Source of the DNA: an uncultured Luteitalea sp.
GTDB taxonomy: Bacteria > Acidobacteriota > Vicinamibacteria > Vicinamibacterales > Vicinamibacteraceae
DNA length: 64,000 nt
Assembly (NCBI GenBank): GCA_934541105.1
Contig: CAKTDA010000007.1
Coordinates: forward strand, 248,001-312,000
Direction of reading: 5' to 3'
Part shown: piece after piece, positions 7,868-16,554 of the stretch
Layout of the letters: each line of letters opens with the position of its first letter
How positions within the stretch are numbered: position 1 is the first letter of the stretch
Notes under the pieces: model-generated
The model's database searches: none
Seen by the model: the letters and a program-made list of their open reading frames with translations, nothing else
Told to the model about the DNA's origin: nothing
Program-made: the position numbers and the translations under genes

Positions 7868-8899
7868 TCACGGAGTCTCCCCTTCCGTCCTCAGCGCGTC
7901 GAGGACGCGCGCAGGGGGGACGCCGGTCATGCAGCGGTGATCGAGCGGACACTCGCGCAGCATGCACGGGCGGCACCAGACGTCGTGCGTGAGGAGGCGG
8001 TGCGGACCGAGCGGTGCGGTCGCGTACTCGCGCGTCGGGCCGAACACCGCGACCGTCGGCGTGCCGACGGCCGCCGCGACGTGCATCGCGCCGGAGTCGT
8101 TTGCGAGCACGCGCGTCGCCGTCGCGAGCACGCCCGCGAGTGCCAAGAGGCTCGTCCGCCCCGCGACGTCGATCACGTGCGCCGCCAACTCCGGACGCAG
8201 GGCAGCCCTCACCGCAGCGCACGCGGCCCGATCGGCGCCGGCGCCGACGAGCGCCACCGCGCCGCCTGACGCCAGCCAGCCGGCAGCGACGTCTGATACG
8301 TAAGCGGGCGGCCACTGCTTGGCGGTGCCGTAGGCCGCGCCCGGCGCGCATGCGAGCAGCGGCGCGGCCCCATCCCATCCGTGCTCGCGCAGCAACGCGG
8401 ATGCCTCGGCGCGCGCTGAATCGGGCACGGTCGCGCGCACCTCGAGCCGCGGACGCGGCAGGCCGAGTGCCTCGACGAGGGCCGCGTAGAAATCGGCGTG
8501 GTGCACCGACGCCCGCCGCACCCGCCGCGGCGCAATCGCGCGCGTCAGCAGCCATCCGCGCCCGTCGCGCCGATATCCCCAGCGCTCGGGCACTCCGGCC
8601 CGCTGCATCGCCAGCGCGCTCGCGAACGAATTGGTGAGCAGCAGCGCGACGTCGTACGCCCCTGCTCGCACCTGCGCCGCATGGCGCGCAACCGCACGCG
8701 CCCCGCGCCCGCCCTCGAGTGCCAGCGGCGCGGCGCCACGTGCGAGCAGCGGCACGATCGGTGCAAAGGCGGCGGGCACCGCGACGTCCACGACGGCCTC
8801 CGGCCAGGCGTCCTGCACGGCCCGGATCGCCGGCGCGGCCATCACCAGGTCACCGAGCCAGTTGGGCCCGCGCACGATGACACGTCGCGGCGCGGTCAT
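7868..8899 (-). CDS. waaF: ADP-heptose--LPS heptosyltransferase II
   Basis: The 343-residue GT9 protein starts with VIVRGPNWLGDLVMAAPAI, the form typical of WaaF. Near residue 270 it carries LANDSGAMHVAAAVGTP and VAVFGPT, the nucleotide-sugar loop. A cysteine-rich C-terminus follows (CRPCMLRECPLDHRCM), which is characteristic of heptosyltransferase II. It adds the second heptose to the LPS inner core. I set the start at ATG 8899, which overlaps the acyltransferase stop (ATGA); the open frame to 9034 lies inside that gene. It is the last gene of the operon 12199-7868. Confidence 0.92.
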   Translation of the reverse strand: MTAPRRVIVRGPNWLGDLVMAAPAIRAVQDAWPEAVVDVAVPAAFAPIVPLLARGAAPLALEGGRGARAVARHAAQVRAGAYDVALLLTNSFASALAMQRAGVPERWGYRRDGRGWLLTRAIAPRRVRRASVHHADFYAALVEALGLPRPRLEVRATVPDSARAEASALLREHGWDGAAPLLACAPGAAYGTAKQWPPAYVSDVAAGWLASGGAVALVGAGADRAACAAVRAALRPELAAHVIDVAGRTSLLALAGVLATATRVLANDSGAMHVAAAVGTPTVAVFGPTREYATAPLGPHRLLTHDVWCRPCMLRECPLDHRCMTGVPPARVLDALRTEGETP

Positions 8900-9846
8900 G
8901 GCTCGCCGTCTGGCGTCTCGTCCACTGCGAGCGACGGCGACTCCGTGGTCCGCACGTCGTCGCGCCACCGCCGGTGCATCCAGAGCCAGCGCTCCGGATG
9001 CGCGCGGACGTACTTCTCGAGCACGCGCGTACACCGCTGCGTCAACTCACGCACCGCGTCCGGAGTTTCCGCCGCCGGCAGTTCCAGCGGACGTTCGTAG
9101 ATCAACCGGTACCGGCCGTCGTTGAGCGGCAACGAGAACGCCGGGATGACAGCCGCCCCCGTGCGCATCGCCAGCACGGCCACCGCCGACGTCGTCGCCG
9201 CCGGACGCCCGAGGAAGTCCACCTGCACCGCGTCGGCCGTCAGGATGTGCTGATCGATCAGCACCGCGACCGACTGGTTGGCATTGAGCGCGCGCATGAT
9301 GCGCCGCAGCCCGCCCTTGCGATCGATGACGACGTTGCCCGTGCTGCTGCGCAGGTCGATCAACTGGCGATCGAGCAGCGGGTTGTCGAGTGCGCGCGCC
9401 ACGACCGCCATCGGCCCGAGACGCAGCCCGTGCGCGAGCGCGTGCAGTTCCCAGAACCCGAAGTGCCCCGTGACGATGAGTGCGCCGCGGCCTGCCGCCT
9501 GCGCCGCCTCGATGTGCTCGGCCCCGACGAACTCGACGAGCGCGAGCTGCTCCTCGGGCGACCGTCCCGTGAACCACAGGAGCTCGATCAGCTTGCGCCC
9601 GAAGTGCGCGAACACTTCGCGGGCGATGCGCGAACGCTCCTGCGCGGATCGCTCAGGGAACGTCGCCCCGAGGTTGTCGAGGGTGATGCGGCGGTGACGC
9701 CCGTCGAGGCGATACGCCATCCAGCCGAGTGCGTGTCCGAGGCGCGTCGCCGCGCCCTGCGGCAGCCGCCGCACGACGGCCGACACGCCCGTGACGAGCG
9801 CGTGCTCGATGCGATGGCGCCGCGAGTGCAGGAGGTCGTCGCTCAC
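8896..9846 (-). CDS. Lipid A late acyltransferase (LpxL/HtrB family)
   Basis: The 316-residue protein belongs to the LpxL/LpxM lysophospholipid acyltransferase family. It has the catalytic HX4E motif at H128-E133 (HFGFWE) and the RKGGLRRIM / ALIDQH-like block around residues 190-220. Near residue 30-60 the N-terminus has LGWMAYRLDGRHRRITLDNL, as in HtrB proteins. It would add a secondary acyl chain to Kdo-lipid A at the inner membrane. The GTG at 9846 was chosen because it overlaps the lpxK stop (GTGA). The open frame to 10527 is an antisense-like extension through lpxK. Confidence 0.88.
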   Translation of the reverse strand: MSDDLLHSRRHRIEHALVTGVSAVVRRLPQGAATRLGHALGWMAYRLDGRHRRITLDNLGATFPERSAQERSRIAREVFAHFGRKLIELLWFTGRSPEEQLALVEFVGAEHIEAAQAAGRGALIVTGHFGFWELHALAHGLRLGPMAVVARALDNPLLDRQLIDLRSSTGNVVIDRKGGLRRIMRALNANQSVAVLIDQHILTADAVQVDFLGRPAATTSAVAVLAMRTGAAVIPAFSLPLNDGRYRLIYERPLELPAAETPDAVRELTQRCTRVLEKYVRAHPERWLWMHRRWRDDVRTTESPSLAVDETPDGEP

Positions 9847-10874
9847 GCACCCTCCGGGCGGAGCGCCAGGCGCGCGCGCAGCCACGTGGCGAACTCGTCC
9901 ACCGGCTCGATCACGACGTCGAGCGGCACCACGGCGACCGGCACGTCGATCGGCAGGTGACGTTCGAGCTTGACGGCGTCCTTCGCGGTGGTGACGACGC
10001 CGGCCGCACCCACGGCGCGGGTGCGTGCGGCGATCTGCCGCGCGTCGTCGCCGTGATACCGGTGGTGGTCGCGGAACGCCATCACGTCGGCGAGCGTCCA
10101 GCCCGCCTGACGCAGGTCCTCGGCAACGCGGCCGGGCTCGGCGACGGCCGTCACGAGCAGGACGGGCGCGTCGTGCAGGCGCGAGAAGTCGGTCGTTCCC
10201 GAGAGCGGCCGCACCGGCCCCAGGTGGCGACGGACGTCGAAGATCGGCACGTCGGGGGTGCGGCCGAGCGCCATGCGCAGCCGCGACGCGCTCGTATCGA
10301 CCGCCAGCAGCGCATCGGCGTGTTCGAGCGCGTGAACGGGCTCGCGCAGCCTGCCTGCCGGCAGGACCTCGCCATGCCGCACGTCGTCGAGCGTCACCAG
10401 CACCAGGTTGGCATCGCGCGCCAGTTGCACGTGCTGGAAGCCGTCGTCGAGGATGTGGACCGTGCAGTGCAGGTCCTGCTCGGCCACGAGTCCCGCGGCA
10501 TGCCGGCGCGGATGGACGAGGACGCAACAGCCGGGGAGCTCGCGCGCGAGCATGAACGGCTCGTCGCCGCTCTCTGCAAGCGAGGCCAGCATGTGATCGG
10601 CGTCACGGACGACGACGACGTCACGCGAGGGCGTCTCGCGACGGTAGCCGCGGCTCAGGATGGACGGACGCTCGCCCCAGCCGTACAGCATGCGCGCCAC
10701 CGCGGCCACGACCGGCGTCTTGTTGCGTCCACCGACGGCAAGGTTGCCGATGCTGACGACAGGTCGGGCAAGCCGCAGCGGGCGGCGGCGCCGAAGCGCA
10801 CGCCGGAGGTTCGCGCCACGTCCGTAGACCCGGGCCGCCGCACGCAGCATCCCGAGGCTCCACGTGTCGCTCAT
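9843..10874 (-). CDS. lpxK: Tetraacyldisaccharide 4'-kinase (lipid A 4'-kinase)
   Basis: The 343-residue protein matches LpxK throughout: RPVVSIGNLAVGG near residue 37, ILSRGYRRE, GDEPFMLA, HILDDGFQH and the C-terminal TTAKDAVKL. The family phosphorylates the 4' position of the lipid A disaccharide with ATP. One key point is odd. The P-loop, normally GGxGKT, reads GGRNKTP here, with Asn51 in place of the invariant glycine before Lys52. The DNA (cgc aac aag) is unambiguous in the given sequence. The start overlaps the waaA stop (ATGA). Order and partners (waaA, lpxK, lpxL-like, waaF) support the function despite the altered P-loop. Confidence 0.9.
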   Translation of the reverse strand: MSDTWSLGMLRAAARVYGRGANLRRALRRRRPLRLARPVVSIGNLAVGGRNKTPVVAAVARMLYGWGERPSILSRGYRRETPSRDVVVVRDADHMLASLAESGDEPFMLARELPGCCVLVHPRRHAAGLVAEQDLHCTVHILDDGFQHVQLARDANLVLVTLDDVRHGEVLPAGRLREPVHALEHADALLAVDTSASRLRMALGRTPDVPIFDVRRHLGPVRPLSGTTDFSRLHDAPVLLVTAVAEPGRVAEDLRQAGWTLADVMAFRDHHRYHGDDARQIAARTRAVGAAGVVTTAKDAVKLERHLPIDVPVAVVPLDVVIEPVDEFATWLRARLALRPEGA

Positions 10875-12199
10875 GGCGCGTCTCCCGCTCGCGGAACCGC
10901 GATCGGCGCCTGCCGTTCGTGCGCACGCATCACCGTCGTCACTTCCTGCATTGTCCGATCGACGGCGCCGCGGTGGCGATCGAGCACGCCGGCTGCCGCC
11001 GTCCCGAGTGTCAGCCGGCGCACGGGATCGGCAAACAGGTCGAGGATCTCGCGGCGGACGGCATCGGCCCCCGGTGCCTGGACGAGTGCGTGCGCATCGA
11101 GGAACGTCCGCGTGATGTCGGCGAAGTTGGACATCGACGGCCCGACGACGATCGCCTTGCCGAAGCGTGCCGGCTCGAGGATGTTGTGGCCGCCGGCGGG
11201 CACGAGACTGCCGCCCACGAACACGACCGTCGCCTGCGCGCAGAGCGACGCCAGCTCGCCGATGGTGTCGAGCACCAGCACGTCGAACGCACCGTCCGGC
11301 GCGTCGGCGAGGCGCGTGCGGCGCACGACGCGGAGGCCGGTCCGCTCGGCGAGGGCGGTCACCGCGTCGAATCGTTCCGGGTGTCGCGGCGCCAGCACGA
11401 GCAGGGCATCCGACGTGGCCTGCCGAATGGCCGGCAGCATGTCCAGAAGCAGTTCGTCCTCGCCCTTCAGGGTGCTTGCGGCCAGCAGGACGGGGCGCCC
11501 GGCCAGGCGCGCGGCGACGGCCTCGACACCCGCCGCCGCTGGGCTCGAGACGTCGAACTTCAGGCTGCCGGTGACGACGACCCTGTCTGCGGGAGCGCCG
11601 AGCGTCCGCAGCCTCTCGGCCGTGTCGTCCGATTGGGCACACAGCCGATCGAAGTCCGCGAGCACGCGCGCGAGCCATCGCCTGGCGAGCCGGTACCGCG
11701 GATAGCTGCGATCGGAGATCCGGGCGTTCACGAGCAGCAGCCCGATGCCCTGCTGCCGGCAGCGGCGCGCAAGGTTCGGCCAGATCTCGGTCTCGACGAC
11801 GACGACCACCGATGGCGCGAGGTGATCGAGCACGCGACGGACGATCCACGGGAAATCGAGCGGAAAGTAGAACACCCCGGCAATGCCGGGCAGCCGTGTC
11901 TCGGCCATCGCACGTCCGGTCCGCGTGGTCGTGGACACGACGATGCGCCAGGTCGGGCTGTCGCGCCTGATGGCGGCGACGAGCGGCGCGGCACCGAGGA
12001 CCTCCCCCACGGAGACGGCATGGAGCCAGAGCGTCGGTCCGGCCTCGCCCGGACGCCCACCGGCAAGCGCGGCCGGCAGCCGGCCGAGCCGTTCCTGCCA
12101 GGCGTGCCGGTACTTGCCGTGCCGCAGCGCCTGCCAGGCCAGCCATGGCGCCATGACGACGAGGGCGGCGGCACTGAGCAGCGTGTAGGCGGGGTACAT
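10871..12199 (-). CDS. waaA: 3-deoxy-D-manno-octulosonic acid transferase
   Basis: The 442-residue protein carries the full WaaA/KdtA pattern: an N-terminal membrane anchor, WLHAVSVGEVLGAAPLV, then VVVVETEIWPNLARRC, VNARISDRSYPRY, ASTLKGEDE, LAPRHPERF and VGGSLVPAGGHNILEPA. It transfers Kdo from CMP-Kdo to lipid IVA at the cytoplasmic face of the inner membrane. It is the first gene of the lipid A operon. Its start at ATG 12199 is about 55 bases downstream of a TATACT box (minus strand, 12257-12262), so this transcript, unlike several others here, would have a leader. Confidence 0.95.
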   Translation of the reverse strand: MYPAYTLLSAAALVVMAPWLAWQALRHGKYRHAWQERLGRLPAALAGGRPGEAGPTLWLHAVSVGEVLGAAPLVAAIRRDSPTWRIVVSTTTRTGRAMAETRLPGIAGVFYFPLDFPWIVRRVLDHLAPSVVVVVETEIWPNLARRCRQQGIGLLLVNARISDRSYPRYRLARRWLARVLADFDRLCAQSDDTAERLRTLGAPADRVVVTGSLKFDVSSPAAAGVEAVAARLAGRPVLLAASTLKGEDELLLDMLPAIRQATSDALLVLAPRHPERFDAVTALAERTGLRVVRRTRLADAPDGAFDVLVLDTIGELASLCAQATVVFVGGSLVPAGGHNILEPARFGKAIVVGPSMSNFADITRTFLDAHALVQAPGADAVRREILDLFADPVRRLTLGTAAAGVLDRHRGAVDRTMQEVTTVMRAHERQAPIAVPRAGDAP

Positions 12200-12427
12200 G
12201 GATGGCAGGCATCCACGGAATTCCCGCGGCAGGCGCGGGAGACGGGACAGCGGCGAGTATAGCGGAGGGGAATGTTCGCGGCAGGATGGCGGTCATTCGC
12301 GATACCATGCTCGGTCGTGCTCGCCTCCGGGCCGCGGACACGCGGACGCGGCTCTGGCGTACACGGTTTTCTGTCCGTCTTCACGTCTTTTCATTCGCAG
12401 GTCTGCGACCGCGTGGGAGGGTCCTTC

Positions 12428-13435
12428 ATGGGCATCAAGGTTGGCATCAACGGGTTCGGGCGCATCGGGCGCAACATCATGCGGGCGGCGATGGGCAGCG
12501 GTCAGCTCGATTTCGTGGCCGTCAACGACCTGACCGACACGAAGACGCTGGCCCACCTGCTCAAGTACGACTCGATCCTCGGCAACCTCGACGCGAAGGT
12601 CGAGTCCGGCGATGGCTGGATCAGCGTCAACGGCGACAAGTTCCAGGTGCTCGCGCAGAAGGATCCGGCGCAGCTGCCCTGGAAGGACCTCGGCGTGGAC
12701 GTCGTGTTCGAGGGCACGGGCCGCTTCACCAAGCGTGAGGATGCCGCCAAGCACATCGAGGGCGGCGCCAAGCGCGTCATCATCACGGCGCCGGCCACGG
12801 GCCCTGACGCGACGCTGCTGATGGGCGTCAACCACGAGACCTACGATCCGGCCAGGCACACCGTCGTCTCGAACGCGTCGTGCACGACCAACTGTCTCGC
12901 GCCCTTCGCCAAGGTGCTGCACGAGCAGTTCGGCATCGTCAAGGGCTGGATGACGACGATCCACAGCTACACGAACGACCAGCAGCTGCTCGACCTGCCG
13001 CACAAGGACGTGCGCCGGGCGCGCGCGGCGGCGCTGTCGATGATCCCGACGACCACGGGTGCGGCCAAGGCCATGGGCGAGGTGATGCCCGAGCTCAAGG
13101 GCAAGCTCGATGGCATGTCGATGCGAGTGCCGACGCCGAACGTCTCGGTCGTGGACCTCGCGGTGATCGTCGGCAGGAAGACGACGGCCGACGAGGTCAA
13201 CGCGGCCTTCCGTGCGGCGGCCGATGGCCCGCTGAAGGGCATCCTCGCAGTCGAGGACGAGCCGCTCGTGTCGATCGACTACCGCAAGAATCCCCACAGC
13301 TCGATCATCGACTCGGCCTACACGAAGGTCATGGACGGCGACTTCGTGAAGGTGCTCAGCTGGTACGACAACGAGTGGGGCTACAGCAGCCGCTGCGTGG
13401 ATCTCCTCCTCTACATGGCGGGCAAGGGCCTGTAA
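12428..13435 (+). CDS. gap: Glyceraldehyde-3-phosphate dehydrogenase, type I
   Basis: The 335-residue protein starts VGINGFGRIGRNIM (Rossmann fold, NAD binding). The catalytic cysteine is Cys152 in SNASCTTNCLAPF. The C-terminus WYDNEWGYSSR is the family signature. It oxidises glyceraldehyde 3-phosphate in glycolysis. A GGGAGGG ribosome-binding site lies six to seven bases before ATG 12428; the open frame upstream to 12272 has no such support. It heads the glycolytic set gap-pgk-tpiA. A TACCAT box at 12303-12308 could be its -10, giving a leader of roughly 110 bases. Confidence 0.97.
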   Translation: MGIKVGINGFGRIGRNIMRAAMGSGQLDFVAVNDLTDTKTLAHLLKYDSILGNLDAKVESGDGWISVNGDKFQVLAQKDPAQLPWKDLGVDVVFEGTGRFTKREDAAKHIEGGAKRVIITAPATGPDATLLMGVNHETYDPARHTVVSNASCTTNCLAPFAKVLHEQFGIVKGWMTTIHSYTNDQQLLDLPHKDVRRARAAALSMIPTTTGAAKAMGEVMPELKGKLDGMSMRVPTPNVSVVDLAVIVGRKTTADEVNAAFRAAADGPLKGILAVEDEPLVSIDYRKNPHSSIIDSAYTKVMDGDFVKVLSWYDNEWGYSSRCVDLLLYMAGKGL

Positions 13436-13438
13436 GCG

Positions 13439-14626
13439 ATGGCCAAGCGATCGATCACCGACCTCGACCTGAAGGGCCGGCGCGTCTTCATCCGCGTCGA
13501 CTTCAACGTGCCCATCAAGGACGGGCGGATCACCGACGACACGCGCATCACGGCGTCGCTGCCGACGATCCGGTACGCGCTCGAACAGGGCGCGACGGTG
13601 ATCCTCGCCTCGCACCTCGGCCGCCCGAAGGGCAAGCCGAACCCGGCGTTCACGCTGAAGCCGGTTGCCGATCGCCTCGCGGAGAAGCTCGGACAGCCGG
13701 TCATGTTCGCGGCTGACTGCGTCGGCGAGCCCGCGCAGCAGGCCGTGGCTGCGGCGGGAAATCCCGGCGTGGTGCTGCTCGAGAACCTGCGGTTCCATGC
13801 CGAGGAAGAGGCAAACGACGCGGGCTTCGCGCAGCAGCTCGCCGCGCTTGCCGACGTCTACGTCAACGATGCGTTCGGTTCGGCGCATCGCGCGCACGCG
13901 TCCACCGAAGGCATGGTGCAGTACGTCGCCGACGCCGCGGCGGGGCTGCTCATGGCCAACGAGGTCGGCTACATGGGCAAGGCGCTCTCCGACCCGGAAC
14001 GCCCGTTCGTGGCGGTGCTCGGCGGCGCGAAGGTGAGCGACAAGCTCGAGGTCATCCAGAACCTCCTGCCGAAGGTCGACGCGCTCGTGATCGGCGGCGC
14101 GATGGCCTACACGTTCCTGAAGGCGCAGGGCCTCGACGTCGGCAAGTCGCTCGTCGAGGCGGATCTCGTCGACACGGCCCGCGACCTGAAGGCACAGGCC
14201 GACGCGCGGGGCCTGACGCTTGCCCTGCCCGAGGATCACGTGGTGGCCGAGGCGCTGTCGGCCGACGTGCCCTCGGAGACGCTCGCGGTGGGCGACCCGT
14301 CAATCGGTCAGCGCATGGGCCTCGACATCGGACCGAAGACGGCCGCGCGCTACGCCGACCTGATCGGCAAGGCAAAGACGGTCGTGTGGAACGGCCCGAT
14401 GGGCGTGTTCGAGATCCCGGCATTCGCCAATGGCACCAACACGGTGGCGCAGGCGGTGGCCGGCGTGGACGGGACGACGATCATCGGCGGCGGCGACTCG
14501 ATTGCCGCCGTGCACAAGGCCGGGGTGACCGACCGGATCAGCCACATCTCGACGGGCGGAGGCGCAAGCCTCGAGTTCCTCGGCGGGAGCATCCTGCCGG
14601 GCGTGCAGGTACTGCCGGAGAAGTGA
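13439..14626 (+). CDS. pgk: Phosphoglycerate kinase
   Basis: The 395-residue protein shows all PGK landmarks: VFIRVDFNVPIKDG at residues about 15-28, SHLGRPKG near 60, LENLRFHAEEE, YVNDAFGSAHRAHAS, GGAKVSDKLEVI and WNGPMGVFE. It makes ATP and 3-phosphoglycerate from 1,3-bisphosphoglycerate. The gene starts four bases after the gap stop and is followed by tpiA with one base between stop and start, so the three genes are surely one transcript. Confidence 0.97.
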   Translation: MAKRSITDLDLKGRRVFIRVDFNVPIKDGRITDDTRITASLPTIRYALEQGATVILASHLGRPKGKPNPAFTLKPVADRLAEKLGQPVMFAADCVGEPAQQAVAAAGNPGVVLLENLRFHAEEEANDAGFAQQLAALADVYVNDAFGSAHRAHASTEGMVQYVADAAAGLLMANEVGYMGKALSDPERPFVAVLGGAKVSDKLEVIQNLLPKVDALVIGGAMAYTFLKAQGLDVGKSLVEADLVDTARDLKAQADARGLTLALPEDHVVAEALSADVPSETLAVGDPSIGQRMGLDIGPKTAARYADLIGKAKTVVWNGPMGVFEIPAFANGTNTVAQAVAGVDGTTIIGGGDSIAAVHKAGVTDRISHISTGGGASLEFLGGSILPGVQVLPEK

Positions 14627-14627
14627 C

Positions 14628-15392
<765 letters not shown>

Positions 15393-15413
15393 CGGGCGGT
15401 CGCGGGCTCGGGG

Positions 15414-15419
15414 TATACT
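15414..15419 (+). promoter_or_regulatory. Candidate -10 box of secG
   Basis: TATACT ends eight bases before the secG ATG, so a transcript begun from it would start at or within a base or two of the start codon. No -35 match is visible. secG may also be read through from tpiA, 35 bases upstream. Confidence 0.45.
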
Positions 15420-15427
15420 GCGTCGTT

Positions 15428-15868
15428 ATGCTGTACTGGCTTCTCGTCACCGTGTACGTGGTCGTCTGCTTCCTGTTGCTGCTGGCGGTCCTGCTGCAGC
15501 AGGGCAAGGGCGGCGACATTGCCGCGGCATTCGGCGGTGGTGGTGGGGGTGCGGCATTCGGTGCCCGTCAGGGCGCCACGGTGCTCGCCAAGGCCGCGGC
15601 CGTGCTCGGCGGCCTCTTCATGATTGGCGCGCTCGGCCTGGCGATCGTCGGCACGCGTGGACCGTCCTCGGTGATGAGTGGTGTGCCAGGTGCGGCCCCC
15701 GTCGCCCCGGCCCAGGCACCTGCCGCCCCGACGAATCCATCGGCCACCACGACCCCGGCTCCCACGGAAACACCGGTGGCCCCGGCGCCCGGCGTGCCGG
15801 CCGCTGGCGAGAACCAGGACGCACCGAAGTCCGACGCACCGCCTCAGGGCGAGCCGAAAAAGCAGTAG
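15428..15868 (+). CDS. secG: Protein translocase subunit SecG
   Basis: The 146-residue protein has two transmembrane segments (about 1-23 and 55-75) joined by the glycine-rich cytoplasmic loop typical of SecG (LLQQGKGGDIAAAFGGGG, then GAAFGARQGATVLAKA). It is an accessory subunit of the SecYEG channel. The tail after residue 80 is a long Pro/Ala/Thr-rich stretch ending EPKKQ, longer than in E. coli SecG but usual in this group. The place downstream of tpiA and upstream of tRNA-Leu is the common tpiA-secG-tRNA-Leu arrangement. Confidence 0.93.
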   Translation: MLYWLLVTVYVVVCFLLLLAVLLQQGKGGDIAAAFGGGGGGAAFGARQGATVLAKAAAVLGGLFMIGALGLAIVGTRGPSSVMSGVPGAAPVAPAQAPAAPTNPSATTTPAPTETPVAPAPGVPAAGENQDAPKSDAPPQGEPKKQ

Positions 15869-15895
15869 CCGATCGACGCGTCGATTGGCTTCCCT
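15868..15895 (+). terminator. Hairpin after secG
   Basis: The arms GCCGATCGAC and GTCGATTGGC pair over ten bases with one G-T pair, starting on the last base of the secG stop codon. The 3' side reads TTCCCT rather than a true T-run, so it is a weak or Rho-assisted terminator at best. Confidence 0.4.
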
Positions 15896-15909
15896 CGAAC
15901 GTACGGACC

Positions 15910-15918
15910 TGCTATAGT
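15910..15918 (+). promoter_or_regulatory. Candidate extended -10 promoter of tRNA-Leu
   Basis: TGCTATAGT is an extended -10 element (TGn-TATAGT). Its box ends 52 bases before the tRNA 5' end. A TTGGCT lies at 15885-15890, but the spacing of 22 is too wide, so the -35 is unclear. Confidence 0.4.
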
Positions 15919-15970
15919 TCGGCGTTCGTCGTCGCTGCGGTACTCCAGCAGGGACGACATCACACCACTT

Positions 15971-16057
15971 GCGGAAGTGGCGGAATTGGCAGACGCACCA
16001 GCTTGAGGGGCTGGCGGTCGCAAGATCGTGGGGGTTCGAGTCCCCCCTTCCGCACCA
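15971..16057 (+). tRNA. tRNA-Leu (GAG anticodon)
   Basis: This is an 87-base type II tRNA. The acceptor arms are GCGGAAG and CTTCCGC, with encoded ACCA at 16054-16057. The anticodon stem is CCAGC/GCTGG with loop TTGAGGG, giving anticodon GAG (reads CUC/CUU). A long variable arm and a T arm GGGGG-TTCGAGT-CCCCC follow. It lies downstream of secG. Confidence 0.95.
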
Positions 16058-16080
16058 TCACTCACTTCGCTCGTTCCGGT

Positions 16081-16505
16081 GCGGAAGGACGGCCTCAGGC
16101 CTGCGCCTCCGCCGCGCTGCGGCTCGGCTCCGGCTCGAGTCCCCGGTACTCGCCACCCACAGCCGCTCGCGCGGATGCATCAGGACGGCCTCAGGCCTGC
16201 GCCTCCGCCGCGCTGCGGCTCGGCTCCGGCTCGAGTCCCCCGGTACCCGCCACCACCATCTCGCACATGCGTTCGTGCGGGTGCGGAAGGGCGGCCTCAG
16301 CCCTGACGCCTCCGCCGCGCTGCGGCTCGGCTCCGGCTCGAGTCCCCCAGAGTCGGGCGACGCCGTAACACGCCATCGCCACCGAGGGCTTGGCCGGCTC
16401 AGCCCTGACACCTCCGCCGCGTCGCGGTTCGGCTCCGGCTCGAGTCCCCCGGCACCCGCCACCCACAGCCGCTCGCGCGGATGCGGAAGGGCGGCCGCAG
16501 GCGTG
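16081..16505 (+). repeat. Array of four-plus decayed tRNA-like repeats downstream of tRNA-Leu
   Basis: Four related units start near 16081, 16183, 16283 and 16391, and a fifth is truncated near 16483. Spacing is roughly 100 bases and each core is about 70-77 bases. Units 1, 3 and 5 begin GCGGAAGG like the tRNA 5' end. Every full unit contains GGCTCCGGCTCGAGTCCCC, resembling a T arm, and units 1, 2 and 4 end in an ACxCGCCACC-like 3' end. The linker ACCCACAGCCGCTCGCGCGG occurs twice. Acceptor arms do not pair, so these are not functional tRNAs. Short Arg/Pro-rich open frames across the array look accidental. Confidence 0.6.
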
Positions 16506-16554
16506 ATTCAAGGGTGTTCGGCACCAGTCCCTTCCGACAATGACGGGCATGCCC

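Noticed and set aside
12200..12427. Small gene between waaA and gap
   Set aside because: The frames there lack start signals and protein-like composition. The stretch holds only promoter-like boxes for the two divergent transcripts.
12293..14239. Minus-strand frame of 648 codons over gap and pgk
   Set aside because: It runs against two unmistakable glycolytic genes and shows only Arg/Val/Glu-rich text.
15971..16505. Integrated prophage or island at tRNA-Leu
   Set aside because: There is no integrase, phage gene or long direct repeat of the tRNA 3' end within reach; only repeat debris is seen.
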